Made by a program: the position numbers and the translations under genes. Positions 44,707-53,737 of a stretch of 64,000 nucleotides of DNA are shown one piece after another. Source of the DNA: Clostridium sp. (lineage in GTDB: Bacteria; Bacillota; Clostridia; Clostridiales; Clostridiaceae); the NCBI RefSeq assembly GCF_016650035.1, contig NZ_JAENWM010000007.1, positions 1 through 64,000 of the forward strand. The letters run 5' to 3'. The notes beneath the pieces were generated by a model. That model saw only the letters and a program-made list of their open reading frames with translations. It ran no database searches and was not told where the DNA came from. Each line of letters opens with the position of its first letter. Position 1 is the first letter of the stretch.

Positions 44707-46974
44707 TTAGTTACTAAACCCTATGTCATCTAATAATACTTCACCTTCAGTGGTTTTATTAAATATAAAATTAATATATTCAATATTACTAAGACTAACT
44801 TCAGGGTTTTTGACCATGAAATTTTCCAGTGGTATTCTATAACTTTGAAGCCCCATCTCCATTTCATTATCATATATTTTCTCTAAAAATGACCATTTGG
44901 TAAATTTCACTTTAAATGCAGGATTTAAAACTCCAACCTCACTTAAAGCTACCTCTGAAACTAATCCATTTTCATCTTTAACTTCAATAGTTAAATCAAT
45001 ATTATCTATATTTTCACTAAATCCTGTATCAGCCAATGAAAAGTTTAATATGCTACTCTTACTTAGCTCCCTCTTAGAGAAATCTTTTGGTAATTCAACC
45101 TTGTAAGTTGCAAAGCTATTTTTACTTCTTGTTTCAATGCCATAAGTATTTTTCCACCTAAGAAATACTCCACTATTGTTTTTTTCTTCCTCATTTCTTA
45201 AAGGAGTATCTTTCTCCCTCCAGAATGTAAAGCGCTCACCTTTAAGCTTTACTCCGGAAGTTGTACCTGTAGTTATATCAACGTCCTCCTCAAAATTTGC
45301 TATTACGCTATAACTAGAATCCTCAAATTTACTAATATATTTTGTCTGAGGTAATATTTTTTGCCCATAATTATAATTTTGAAATAATTTAATATAATCC
45401 CTTTTGTTATAAAGAGTATTTTGTAAAAAAGAAGATATATATATCTTCGCAATTTCTCTCTGCTCCTCTCCCGCAAGCATTGAATTTACATTTAGAAACA
45501 GTCCACTAGGTCCACCTATATCGATATTCCCCCACGTAGTATTAAACTGCCCATGGTTAGCCCCTTCAATATAGAGGGATGTTTTAAAATACTCTTTATC
45601 ATCAGTAAACGCAATACGATCATACTGTAAATCACCATAAAAACTTGATACATCTCCATCCTGTGAACCTTGAAGCACCAAATAATTAACATTCTCAAGT
45701 GGTGTTAACTTACCACCTGGTTTGTACTGTCCATCTGTAGGCGCAATAGCTACAACAGATTTAATATTAAACTTAAAATCAAACCCTATATCAGCATCAT
45801 TTGGATAAAAGTCAAGATTATTAAACGTTGCTGCCGTAGCCACTGCTTCTCCACCTCTTGAATGGCCTATTAATGCTATGTTTTCCATATCTACTTTTTC
45901 ATAAAAAATATTATCTATGCTTTGGTTCCACTTTTCAAAAACCTCTAAATGTTTAAGAAGCATCCACGCTCTTGCATCATTTTCATTTCCCATACTTCCA
46001 CTCCAAGAGCCATTCAAAAAATTCTCATCTACGGATACTGCTATAAATCCTTGACTAGCAAATAATTCTCCTAAATACGCATATCCGCTATCCGAATAAT
46101 CTTCCATAGCATGATTTCCATGAACTATCATAACTAAGGGGTACACACCTTCCTCTTTTGGATACCACACTGTACCATTTAAAGGATATTCCCTCTCAGT
46201 AAAACCCCAAAATAATTCTCTCATCTTACCTTTAAATCCAGATATTTTCCCTACCATTTGAGTAGCATTCACAGTACCAGATATTAACTTAGCGTCTTTT
46301 CCAAATTGAGGTCTTTTATCGTTACCACTTCCATAAGTTAATGAGCCTACAGTATATTTGCGGTCATCTAGTGGATTTCTAAAATCACTATCTACAACTG
46401 CTTGTACACCATTTACTATTGAAACTTCATTTACTTTCTTAAAACCAAGATTCACATTAGTAAATGCCCAAATACCTAAGTATACATTTACAACTATACT
46501 AATGAGTAAAAAAAACAACACTTTATTTTTCTTAATACCCTTTTGCCCCATTTTTTTTATGTTAATAGCCAGAGATGTTTCTACCATAACTATTAAAACA
46601 GTGCAAATGATTGCTTGCCATAGCTCTATAAATAAAAAACCTTTAAAAACAATAGTTAATATTAAAACTCCCGAAAGTAAAATAATAGTTGTTTTTTTAG
46701 GTAAATGTCGTAGCACTTTAAAAATCAATTTAATCAAAGCCATACTTAGCAGTAATGCAAATACCCCTATTATTGTTAAAATAGCAGAATCCACTACTAT
46801 CCCTAGCCCTGTGTTTACATATCTTCCTATTATGGCGAATACTATTATTGTAGTTATAATTAACGCTAATTTTATACCAGTCGAGTACTTATCCAATCTT
46901 TCCATACTCTCTATTATTTTTTTATTATTTCGATTAAACTTCACTTTTATAAACCGTACTATTTTTTTAATCAT
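44707..46974 (-). CDS. Membrane-anchored alpha/beta hydrolase
   Basis: 755 aa. Five hydrophobic segments fill the first 190 residues. A serine-hydrolase domain follows (about 255-520): YPLVMIVHGNHAM (oxyanion region), nucleophile elbow GHSRGGEA (Ser about 368) and a late GANHGQFNTTWGN with the likely catalytic His. The last 180 residues form a beta-rich domain resembling a carbohydrate-binding jelly roll (VILNFSLADTGFSENIDNIDLTIEVKD...FNKTTEGEVLLDDIGF). It probably acts outside the membrane on an ester or lipid substrate. AAGGAGG precedes the ATG. Confidence 0.82.
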   Translation of the reverse strand: MIKKIVRFIKVKFNRNNKKIIESMERLDKYSTGIKLALIITTIIVFAIIGRYVNTGLGIVVDSAILTIIGVFALLLSMALIKLIFKVLRHLPKKTTIILLSGVLILTIVFKGFLFIELWQAIICTVLIVMVETSLAINIKKMGQKGIKKNKVLFFLLISIVVNVYLGIWAFTNVNLGFKKVNEVSIVNGVQAVVDSDFRNPLDDRKYTVGSLTYGSGNDKRPQFGKDAKLISGTVNATQMVGKISGFKGKMRELFWGFTEREYPLNGTVWYPKEEGVYPLVMIVHGNHAMEDYSDSGYAYLGELFASQGFIAVSVDENFLNGSWSGSMGNENDARAWMLLKHLEVFEKWNQSIDNIFYEKVDMENIALIGHSRGGEAVATAATFNNLDFYPNDADIGFDFKFNIKSVVAIAPTDGQYKPGGKLTPLENVNYLVLQGSQDGDVSSFYGDLQYDRIAFTDDKEYFKTSLYIEGANHGQFNTTWGNIDIGGPSGLFLNVNSMLAGEEQREIAKIYISSFLQNTLYNKRDYIKLFQNYNYGQKILPQTKYISKFEDSSYSVIANFEEDVDITTGTTSGVKLKGERFTFWREKDTPLRNEEEKNNSGVFLRWKNTYGIETRSKNSFATYKVELPKDFSKRELSKSSILNFSLADTGFSENIDNIDLTIEVKDENGLVSEVALSEVGVLNPAFKVKFTKWSFLEKIYDNEMEMGLQSYRIPLENFMVKNPEVSLSNIEYINFIFNKTTEGEVLLDDIGFSN

Positions 46975-47008
46975 AGATTTCCTCCTTCGACTATATGATA
47001 CTTATGAA

Positions 47009-47055
47009 AAACACAAACCCCCTCTATTTTACATCTATAGAAAGGGTTTGTGTTT
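47009..47055 (-). terminator. Terminator after the 191-aa membrane protein gene
   Basis: AAACACAAACCC (47009-47020) pairs with GGGTTTGTGTTT (47044-47055), and a short T-run follows on the minus strand. Confidence 0.7.
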
Positions 47056-47118
47056 ATTATTTTGTTTAGTATTTTATTTAAAATTGCTTTACTTCCTGAT
47101 ACATAAGAATAATAACTT

Positions 47119-47694
47119 CTAATTACTATATTTAAAATAAATTAATGAACTTAAAAACCTCTGATATTTAGTAATCTCAGAGCTGACTTCGCGTCCTCTA
47201 AAGAAAACCATTGAAATAACTTCCCATAAAAACACCCATCCGCCTATATTAAATCCTTGTTGTATAGTTCCAAGGAATATATTATCACCAACAGTTGTAC
47301 CTAAAAAAACAGACACTGCAAGGAGACCAAGTGATGTTATTATATATTTAAATATCTTGTGATAATTATCTTTTAAAACTTTAATTTCTTGATGCAAATA
47401 AAAAGAATAATAAGTTTTTATACCTGCAATTAAAGATTCTTCTCTATTTACGTCTTTTCCCTCTTTTGGTAAGTAGAAGCATATATCCACTCCATGTTTA
47501 TCCGGGATTTCTTCAAAACAATTTTCAAGAAAAATTGCTAAATCCGGATCCATATCTCTTTTTTTGAAAGGAGCGTGGTCCCAATCATTAAATATATCAT
47601 TATACTTGTCTAAAGCTACCTGTATAACATAATTTCCGGTAGTAGGACTTTTCTCATAAATCTTTTGAAGATAATCACTTTTCTTTGCTTTCAT
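47119..47694 (-). CDS. Small two-helix membrane protein, unknown function
   Basis: 191 aa from ATG 47694, eight nt after GGAAGG; a second possible ATG at 47742 (behind AAGGG) would add 16 residues. The soluble N-terminal 110 residues contain YEKSPTTGNYVIQVALDKYNDIFNDWDHAPFKKRDMDPDLAIFLENC, a conserved-looking block. Two hydrophobic helices follow (about 120-138 and 147-166), then a basic end with SEITKYQRFLSSLIYFKYSN. The family is not recognised by name. Monocistronic, with its own terminator. Confidence 0.65.
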   Translation of the reverse strand: MKAKKSDYLQKIYEKSPTTGNYVIQVALDKYNDIFNDWDHAPFKKRDMDPDLAIFLENCFEEIPDKHGVDICFYLPKEGKDVNREESLIAGIKTYYSFYLHQEIKVLKDNYHKIFKYIITSLGLLAVSVFLGTTVGDNIFLGTIQQGFNIGGWVFLWEVISMVFFRGREVSSEITKYQRFLSSLIYFKYSN

Positions 47695-47833
47695 GGTTTT
47701 TTCCTTCCATTTGCTATTCATGTTCTGCAATACATTTTGCATTATATCAACCCTTCACAACCAATACAGTTATGTCTCATTATACACCGATTTCTTAAAA
47801 TAGCCAAATAGAGCCATTCTAGATAGTCGGAGG

Positions 47834-47936
47834 ATTATCGAAACCATTCACGTTATACTCTAGTTTACGTTAAAGTCCACATGTTTAGACTGCTATTCGA
47901 TAATTAGAGCCTTAATCGTTATGTTATCTAACATAA
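47834..47936. other. Intergenic fold: possible three-way junction plus hairpin
   Basis: ATTATCGAA (47834-47842) pairs with TTCGATAAT (47896-47904), enclosing ACGT/ACGT and AGTC/GACT helices. A second hairpin, TTATGTTA-TC-TAACATAA (47919-47936), follows. It lies after the prepilin peptidase gene. It could be the 3' end of that transcript or a small RNA; there is no T-run. Confidence 0.35.
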
Positions 47937-47992
47937 TTATGATACTACTTGCTTTTATTATGCACAAATAACATTATGTTTATTACTATTAT

Positions 47993-48769
47993 TTATAGAT
48001 ATAAATTAAAATACCAATTTAAAATTTTCTCCCCATAAATAATTATTAAAAAAGTTGCCATTATAATGGATGGACCAAAAGGCATTTCCGCTCTACCTTT
48101 TTTCTTTTTAAAAATAAGTAAATAACCACCAATAACCCCACCAATTATGAAAGAAAAAAACAGCATCATAAAGGTTAATTTGAAACCTAAAAACAATCCA
48201 CAAAGTCCGCAAATTTCAGCATCACCCCAGCCCATACCCTCTGTTCCAAGAATAAGCTTGGACATTAAAATAATAAAAGTTATAGTACCCGCTCCAAGCA
48301 TCCCACCATAAACGTAGGTAAGTACTTGTTCACCTAGGTAAAAGTTAACCCCTAGAAAAACAATACCCACTCCTATAGCCATCCAAGTAGTTGTGCTGTA
48401 TACATCCATTGTGTCATAATCTATCATAGCTATAATTACTAAAAAAGGTATTAGTATTAAAAACTTTAGAAGATTTATATCTAATCCATACTTAAAATAA
48501 GTTAATAAAAATAGCGTAGCTGTTGAAAGTTCTACTAGGGCATATCTACTAGATATTTTCTCCTTGCAGTTTCTGCATTCTCCTCCTAAGAAGATCCAGC
48601 TAATTACTGGTATAAGATCATAGGGCTTTATACCATTACCACAGGAAGTGCAATGCGAGGGTGGAAATGATATACTTTCCCCTCTTGGAATCCTGTATAT
48701 ACATACATTTAAAAAACTTCCGATTAATAGTCCTAGAATAAATATTGTTATTGGAAAAATGCTTTCCAT
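47993..48769 (-). CDS. pilD: Prepilin peptidase (A24), type IV pilus
   Basis: 258 aa with about seven membrane helices. The cytoplasmic N-terminal loop holds the zinc tetra-Cys site CTSCG...CRNC. The catalytic Asp residues lie in MIDYDTMD and GMGWGDAEI. It cleaves the leader before Phe+1 of prepilins and N-methylates that residue. It serves all four prepilin genes in this locus. GGGGG precedes the ATG. Confidence 0.94.
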   Translation of the reverse strand: MESIFPITIFILGLLIGSFLNVCIYRIPRGESISFPPSHCTSCGNGIKPYDLIPVISWIFLGGECRNCKEKISSRYALVELSTATLFLLTYFKYGLDINLLKFLILIPFLVIIAMIDYDTMDVYSTTTWMAIGVGIVFLGVNFYLGEQVLTYVYGGMLGAGTITFIILMSKLILGTEGMGWGDAEICGLCGLFLGFKLTFMMLFFSFIIGGVIGGYLLIFKKKKGRAEMPFGPSIIMATFLIIIYGEKILNWYFNLYL

Positions 48770-48858
48770 TAGTGGAGCCCCCTTTTGTTTGGCTTTGTAG
48801 TTTTTGACTCTATTGTTAATTTTAACATATATGTAGAAATAAGAACATTAAAAAATTT

Positions 48859-48889
48859 ATTGTCCAAAGTCATATGTGCTTTGGACAAT
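48859..48889 (-). terminator. Terminator of the second major-type pilin gene
   Basis: ATTGTCCAAAG (48859-48869) pairs with CTTTGGACAAT (48879-48889); on the minus strand a T-rich run (48857-48848) follows. Confidence 0.85.
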
Positions 48890-48940
48890 CAGATTTAAAC
48901 CTAAATAGAATTATCAATCTTCTATTAGTAAACCTTATTA

Positions 48941-49369
48941 TTATTTGTTATAGGGTTCTACTTTTGTTGCTAGTTCCGGGTATAATTGAAATTCATTCGT
49001 ATCGTCAAGATCAGCACCTGCAATAGTTTGAGTTTTATCTGAAGCAACTGTTACCGTTACTAAATCATCAGCCACAGCTATTGTAAAGTCTCCCGATATT
49101 AACTGAGGTGTTGGGTACTGTGAAAGGTACTTTACTATGTCAGCTGCAACAGGAGCTTGGGGTGCTTCAAAAATCACATTATCGTTCATGGCCAACACCG
49201 TTGCATCTGCAATGACCCTCGCACTTGCAATATCTGCTTTTACTTTTGCATCCTTTTGTATATTAGAATACTTAGGCACCGCAATTGCTGCCAGTATGCC
49301 AATAATTGCAATTACAATTATAAGCTCAATTAAGGTAAACCCTTTTTTCTTTTTTAAAGTCTTTTTCAT
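48941..49369 (-). CDS. Type IV pilin
   Basis: 142 aa. A basic leader MKKTLKKKKG is cut before FTLIELIIVIAIIGILAAIAVPKY, the class III prepilin motif with Glu5. The globular part is small (110 aa) and Ala/Val/Asp-rich. AGGAGGAATT precedes the ATG. It has its own terminator and lies apart from the pilBC-pilin unit, so it may be a separately regulated or minor pilin. Confidence 0.93.
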   Translation of the reverse strand: MKKTLKKKKGFTLIELIIVIAIIGILAAIAVPKYSNIQKDAKVKADIASARVIADATVLAMNDNVIFEAPQAPVAADIVKYLSQYPTPQLISGDFTIAVADDLVTVTVASDKTQTIAGADLDDTNEFQLYPELATKVEPYNK

Positions 49370-49783
49370 TTTCTAATTCCTCCTAATATCTTTTTTATTT
49401 TAACTCCTTATGAGAGCTAATATCTTTTTATAGTTAGAAATTGTGCTTTCACGTATGATAGCTGTTTTATAGAGTTTTTTATTATTTCCATAATTAAAAA
49501 GCCTACTATAGGAAAAATGGTAACCTAGCTTCATGGTTATATAAAGAATATTAGCCATACTTTTAATAAAATATACCTCCCTTAATCCTAAATTTCTTAT
49601 CATTTATGAAAACCTTCTCAGTTAAATGAGCTGAAATAAAGCATTATGCCATATTAATGGATTTAAAAAATAATTATAAAATATATTTTTCAGTACTTTA
49701 GATTTGAACAAAAATAAAGAGTGAATTTCAATCCTAAAAATAGGATAAAATTCACTCTAATCTAAAATATTATATTAGTTTTT
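49370..49783 (-). other. Intergenic region upstream of the second pilin gene
   Basis: It contains the terminator at 49718-49758 for the zincin-like gene and AT-rich leader sequence for the pilin. A short open frame (49400-49603, 67 aa) has a possible AGGGAGG site, but its product looks random. No riboswitch was recognised. Confidence 0.4.
49718..49758 (-). terminator. Terminator of the zincin-like membrane protein gene
   Basis: AGAGTGAATTT (49718-49728) pairs with AAATTCACTCT (49748-49758), with inner ATCCTA/TAGGAT. On the minus strand TTTATTTTTG follows. Confidence 0.85.
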
Positions 49784-50293
49784 CTATACCACATCAAAGC
49801 CATATATTCTATCAACTATCTTACTATTAAAGTGACATTTCATAAGTCTATACGACATATATAAATCTCCTGAAGCACCTAATAAATTAAATAGGAATAT
49901 TACACCACCAAGCGAAGTCGGCAATAATAATGATGCAATAGACATCACTGTTACTGGTGCTAGAAGAATAATTAAAAATTTAGTACGCTCTATAGGCAGC
50001 TGTGAAATTTCCATAGTATAAGCATAAATTCCTTTGAACCCATACTTAACCTTACCACCAAAAACTTTAAATGCAAATCCATGTATAGACTCGTGTATAA
50101 TTGATATTGGAACCATTAAAAGTAGTGCATATATAAAAAAATTAATTACTAAGTATTCACTTGGATAAAAGATAAAAGGCCTTAGAAAAAAATTGTCAAT
50201 TATACTATCTGCGTTACTTCCTAGAATTTTTACTATTATAAGTGCTATAAAAATACATATTACATGGGTTTTCCACGAAATTTTAAAAGACAT
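49784..50293 (-). CDS. DUF3267-type putative zincin membrane protein
   Basis: 169 aa from ATG 50293, preceded by GAGGTGATGGAC. Four hydrophobic segments. The second is followed by the metal motif HESIH (in SIIHESIHGFAFKVFGGKVKYGF), an HExxH typical of DUF3267 putative intramembrane or membrane-associated peptidases. It sits between prepilin genes on the same strand. A role in pilus maturation is possible but unproven, since relatives occur outside pilus loci. Confidence 0.75.
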   Translation of the reverse strand: MSFKISWKTHVICIFIALIIVKILGSNADSIIDNFFLRPFIFYPSEYLVINFFIYALLLMVPISIIHESIHGFAFKVFGGKVKYGFKGIYAYTMEISQLPIERTKFLIILLAPVTVMSIASLLLPTSLGGVIFLFNLLGASGDLYMSYRLMKCHFNSKIVDRIYGFDVV

Positions 50294-50372
50294 GTCCATC
50301 ACCTCATTTAGAAGTATTGACATGTTTTTCGGTTATTAAACTATTTTTATGACCGTAGCCATAACATTTGGT

Positions 50373-50892
50373 TTAGTTGTATGAAATTACTGATCCAGTA
50401 GTCCCGTCCATCAAAATATTACCACCAATATTCAATAACATTACCGTAGAGTCCAAATTGAAGGTCTGATTCTTTAAAGTCTCTTCTACTTTAAAATATA
50501 CTGTATTATCTTTAATTTCAAATTCCAATGTAGTCGTAATATTTGTTGACGTTCCTCCTATTATATTTGTTATGGTACCATTATAATATTTCTTAAGTTT
50601 TCCACCATCTACATAAATATATTTTTTAGTTGGATCATTAGTGGCTGGCATGGTTGTTAGTAATGTTGCATCACTACTGTACCTAAGTTCTTTTGTTATA
50701 TAATTAGCCGCAAGCCTGGTATTGGATTGTATATCTGATTTTGCAACACCATTATTAAAAGATTTATATCCAAAGTTACCCATGGAATAAGCCATTGTTA
50801 ATGGCTATCCCAAGTATTGCTATAGTCACAACTAATTCAACAAGTGTAAATCCTGACTTAAAAATTAATTTCTTCTTAGTATTAATGCACAT
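50373..50892 (-). pseudogene. Minor prepilin (PilW-like) interrupted by a one-base frameshift
   Basis: Frame one runs from ATG 50892 (GGGAG upstream) through a perfect prepilin signal, KSGFTLVELVVTIAILGIAI, then hits TAA at 50776-50778 after 38 codons. The rest of the protein is open in another frame down to 50373 (AYSMGNFGYKSFNNGVAKSDIQSNTRLAANYITKELRYS...), a typical PilW-like body. Removing one A in the ATTAACAATGG stretch (near 50795-50802, plus-strand numbering) would join the parts as ...GIAITMAYSMGNFG. This could be a true mutation, a sequencing error or, less likely, programmed frameshifting. Confidence 0.82.
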
Positions 50893-50932
50893 TAAGATAC
50901 ATCTCCCTTTAAGTACAATAAAATACTTTTTA

Positions 50933-51295
50933 TTAATGAGTAGTAAAGGTAGTTAATTCTTTAGATGTACTACCATAATTATAAGGTACATCAATTTGTC
51001 GTCCAGGTATTAGGATTTCATTAGTTGGATCTCCTGAGAAGGTCAACTTAATAACTGTAGCTGTGTTTACTACACTACCAGTTAAAATCGTAGAATCATT
51101 AATATTAGTTTCTATTTGATTTTGTGCGGTAAAATGAGAATCACTTTTTTTACCTGAGTTTGAAATACCAACTATACTACTTGTAAACATTTTAAGAAAA
51201 GATGTACTTATTATAGCCAGTATAGCAATAGATAGAACAACTTCTATTAATGTAAAACCTTCTTGATTTTTAATTACACTTTTACCTTTAGTCAT
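50933..51295 (-). CDS. Minor prepilin, PilV-like
   Basis: 120 aa. The prepilin signal EGFTLIEVVLSIAILAIISTSFLKMF follows a 12-residue leader. Glu5 is present. The short C-terminal domain (SGDPTNEILIPGRQIDVPYNYGSTSKEL) is of unknown fold. It lies between the PilX-like and frameshifted PilW-like genes, the classic order of minor pilins that prime assembly. The ATG follows GAGGGTGAAA. Confidence 0.88.
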   Translation of the reverse strand: MTKGKSVIKNQEGFTLIEVVLSIAILAIISTSFLKMFTSSIVGISNSGKKSDSHFTAQNQIETNINDSTILTGSVVNTATVIKLTFSGDPTNEILIPGRQIDVPYNYGSTSKELTTFTTH

Positions 51296-51319
51296 ATTTT
51301 CACCCTCTTTTATTATATA

Positions 51320-52255
51320 CTAGCTCCAAGTATCCGTATAAAATATAATTTCGTGTGTAGATGAACCAGGAAAATTAATATCTCCGATAGGTATTTTATC
51401 TAATGTTTTGAATTCATCATGACTTTTTATTTCTGAACCATTTTTATAATAGTACCATTGTGAATCATATTGTATTCTCCCCCATTTTTCAGTTGTATCA
51501 ATTTTATCAGTTCTAATTACACCAACTGAGGGTAAAACCTTTAAAACTAATTTTCCATCATTTTTACCATTCCTATTCATAACTAATTTTACATCGAAAA
51601 TTAACATACCTGCATTTAATGTTAATGGGCTTTTAAAGTTCCAAATATCAGTGGTGAACACTATAGTATCCGCTTCGTAAGTTGGAGTTTTCTTTTCAAT
51701 CTTTAACCTTTTGTTAGGCTTATCAAAATCTACTGTTACTATTTTCCCCTTCCCACTAAGCACATTTGCATCATCGCTTGCTTGTCCACTACTTGGGTCA
51801 TACCATAATAAATCGGCTCCAGAAACTGTATCACCTGGCGGATCCGTAACTGTGGTAGTTCCTTTTACCCTTGTTACTATTACTGTTTGTTGAACATTTC
51901 CAACCGTGCCCACAGAAATTATGGTTGTAACAGAGCCTACCTTTTTTATTTCGACTACAAATTTTCCGTTCATATTTACTGGCTGAGCATTAACAAATTG
52001 GTTTGAATTATTTAAAAATACAGGTTCACATGTTCCAATCGGTTTAATAACAATGTCTGGATTTTCAAATGCGCTTAAAGTGGCTTCTGCGCCTGAACGT
52101 GCAAGATAATGGGCTTGTAATCTTTTATCTTCATTAGATGCTTGCCTTGTTTCTGAAAGGCTAATATTTAACATGGCCATACCAAGTATTGTCATAACAA
52201 CCATAACCATAATAACAACAATTAGGGCAGATCCCTTATTATTTTTTGGTATCAT
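51320..52255 (-). CDS. PilX-like pilus assembly protein
   Basis: 311 aa from ATG 52255, seven nt after AAAGGAG. The N-terminus KGSALIVVIMVMVVMTILGMAMLNISLSETRQASNEDKRLQAHYLARSGAEATLSAF is the PilX N-terminal pattern: a hydrophobic pilin-like helix without the usual GFTLIE. A beta-rich C-terminal part (about 90-311) follows. It belongs with the minor pilins downstream. Confidence 0.82.
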   Translation of the reverse strand: MIPKNNKGSALIVVIMVMVVMTILGMAMLNISLSETRQASNEDKRLQAHYLARSGAEATLSAFENPDIVIKPIGTCEPVFLNNSNQFVNAQPVNMNGKFVVEIKKVGSVTTIISVGTVGNVQQTVIVTRVKGTTTVTDPPGDTVSGADLLWYDPSSGQASDDANVLSGKGKIVTVDFDKPNKRLKIEKKTPTYEADTIVFTTDIWNFKSPLTLNAGMLIFDVKLVMNRNGKNDGKLVLKVLPSVGVIRTDKIDTTEKWGRIQYDSQWYYYKNGSEIKSHDEFKTLDKIPIGDINFPGSSTHEIIFYTDTWS

Positions 52256-52410
52256 AAGTATATCTCCTTTAAAAACAAATTTACAATAAAGCACATCAAA
52301 ATTCAAAATATTTCTATCCATTTATCACTATATTTTTTGTAATTTTTACTCATTTTCGGTTTTGTAACATAAAGATTTGCTAGCTCTATACCTTCATTGT
52401 TAACTTATAC

Positions 52411-53169
52411 TTAAGTAGATGCCCCAAGAAAAGGATTTCCAATACCGCTAGGCGCTTTATAATCCCAGTCAAATTCATAATTATCATTAAGCTTAGGAAC
52501 ACCATAAAAATCTAATATAATAGTTCCTGATAAATCACTACCCTCTGCTTCAAGTAGGTATATGCTATTTATAATTACTTTTTTATCATAATCTTCTACT
52601 TTCTCTATAAAATTCATAAGTTCATCATAACTACCGCTAAACTTAAATGTAACTTGCATTTTATATGCACCAATAACATTTGAATTAGTAATGTTTGTAT
52701 TTTCACTAGTACCATCTTTTACAGTCGTACCATTAAAGTCGCTTACTAACTTGTCTATTTCATTTGTTGCATTTTTACTATCGTCTTCAACTTTTGCAGT
52801 TTTACTTGTATCTACTGCGGTGTTTTCCCTACTTACTTCTGAAAATTCTAACGTTTCTGCTTGAAGATTACTTTCTTTAATCATTTTGTCTAAAACTACT
52901 ATAATTTCTTCCTGCTCTATTGAAGGAAATAGCATATCTGTTACCTTAGATATTTTAGTATTTAAAGTGCTATACTGCTCTTTTCTTTTATCTTGTGATG
53001 CAATCTTTGCTTTACCCTGCTCCCATTTTTGCGAATACTCATCTCTACTGGCTTTTAATTCAGTTATCTTTTGATCTTGTTTTGTATAAATAAAATTATA
53101 ATAACTGTAACCTAATAACATTAACAATAAAGCTCCTATTAGTATTTGTTCCCTTTTAGTTACCTTCAT
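52411..53169 (-). CDS. pilO: PilO-like inner-membrane assembly protein
   Basis: 252 aa from ATG 53169 behind GGACGGTGA; an in-frame GTG at 53178 is the alternative. One membrane helix (about 8-25), a coiled-coil stretch (about 30-85: QDQKITELKASRDEYSQKWEQGKAKIASQDKRKEQ), then a ferredoxin-like beta domain (GAYKMQVTFKFSGSYDELMNFIEKVEDYDKKVIINSIYL). It overlaps pilN by 14 nt. It forms the PilMNO alignment complex. Confidence 0.87.
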   Translation of the reverse strand: MKVTKREQILIGALLLMLLGYSYYNFIYTKQDQKITELKASRDEYSQKWEQGKAKIASQDKRKEQYSTLNTKISKVTDMLFPSIEQEEIIVVLDKMIKESNLQAETLEFSEVSRENTAVDTSKTAKVEDDSKNATNEIDKLVSDFNGTTVKDGTSENTNITNSNVIGAYKMQVTFKFSGSYDELMNFIEKVEDYDKKVIINSIYLLEAEGSDLSGTIILDFYGVPKLNDNYEFDWDYKAPSGIGNPFLGAST

Positions 53170-53728
53170 TATTATCACCGTCCTTTAAAGTACAATATAT
53201 ACTAAAAGTAAGGTTTTTGTTTTCTGTAGATGACGAATCTATGATAGAAACATGAACTTCTTTTATACTATCTAAGTTTCTTAAAGCTCGCTCAAATACT
53301 GCTACTGATTCTCTATCTTTTCCTTCGGCTTTAAGTTGCATTCCACTAGCATCCAAAGTAATATCTTTAAAATACACACCGCCAGGAACGCAAGAATTTA
53401 TTTCATCCATTAGTTGACTACCTATAATGTCTTTACTATTTATGTCATCACTAATATTTACCACAATATCATGATACTGATTCATTAATGCCAACTTCTT
53501 TTCTTCATCTTCTATTTCTTTTAACTTAACAATATTCTCTTTTGAATTTAAATTTTGCTGTATATCCACTATTTCTGAATTCAACTTACTTATTTTAAAA
53601 TAATTAAAGGCATAAGTAAAACTAATGAATAAGATTAACCCCATAGATAATACAACAGCATATAAATATTCTTTTTTAAAATCTTTTCTACTTCCCGAAT
53701 ATTGAGAAAAAAAGTTAAAATCCTTCAT
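53156..53728 (-). CDS. pilN: PilN-like inner-membrane assembly protein
   Basis: 190 aa from ATG 53728, five nt after AGGTGA; GTG 53737 is the alternative. A short cytoplasmic N-terminus (KDFNFFSQYSG) would contact PilM, followed by a membrane helix (about 20-40) and a coiled coil (about 42-75). The periplasm-side domain reads LMDEINSCVPGGVYFKDITLDASGMQLKAEGKDRESVAVFERALRN. Partner of PilM and PilO. Confidence 0.88.
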   Translation of the reverse strand: MKDFNFFSQYSGSRKDFKKEYLYAVVLSMGLILFISFTYAFNYFKISKLNSEIVDIQQNLNSKENIVKLKEIEDEEKKLALMNQYHDIVVNISDDINSKDIIGSQLMDEINSCVPGGVYFKDITLDASGMQLKAEGKDRESVAVFERALRNLDSIKEVHVSIIDSSSTENKNLTFSIYCTLKDGDNNEGN

Positions 53729-53737
53729 AAGTTTCAC

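Noticed and set aside
46358-47122. 254-codon frame antisense to the alpha/beta hydrolase gene
   Set aside because: Shadow of the membrane-helix coding region; no family features.
49400-49603. 67-codon frame between pilin and zincin-like genes
   Set aside because: The sequence looks like translated leader DNA, with no recognisable domain; it was kept only as a note in the intergenic entry.
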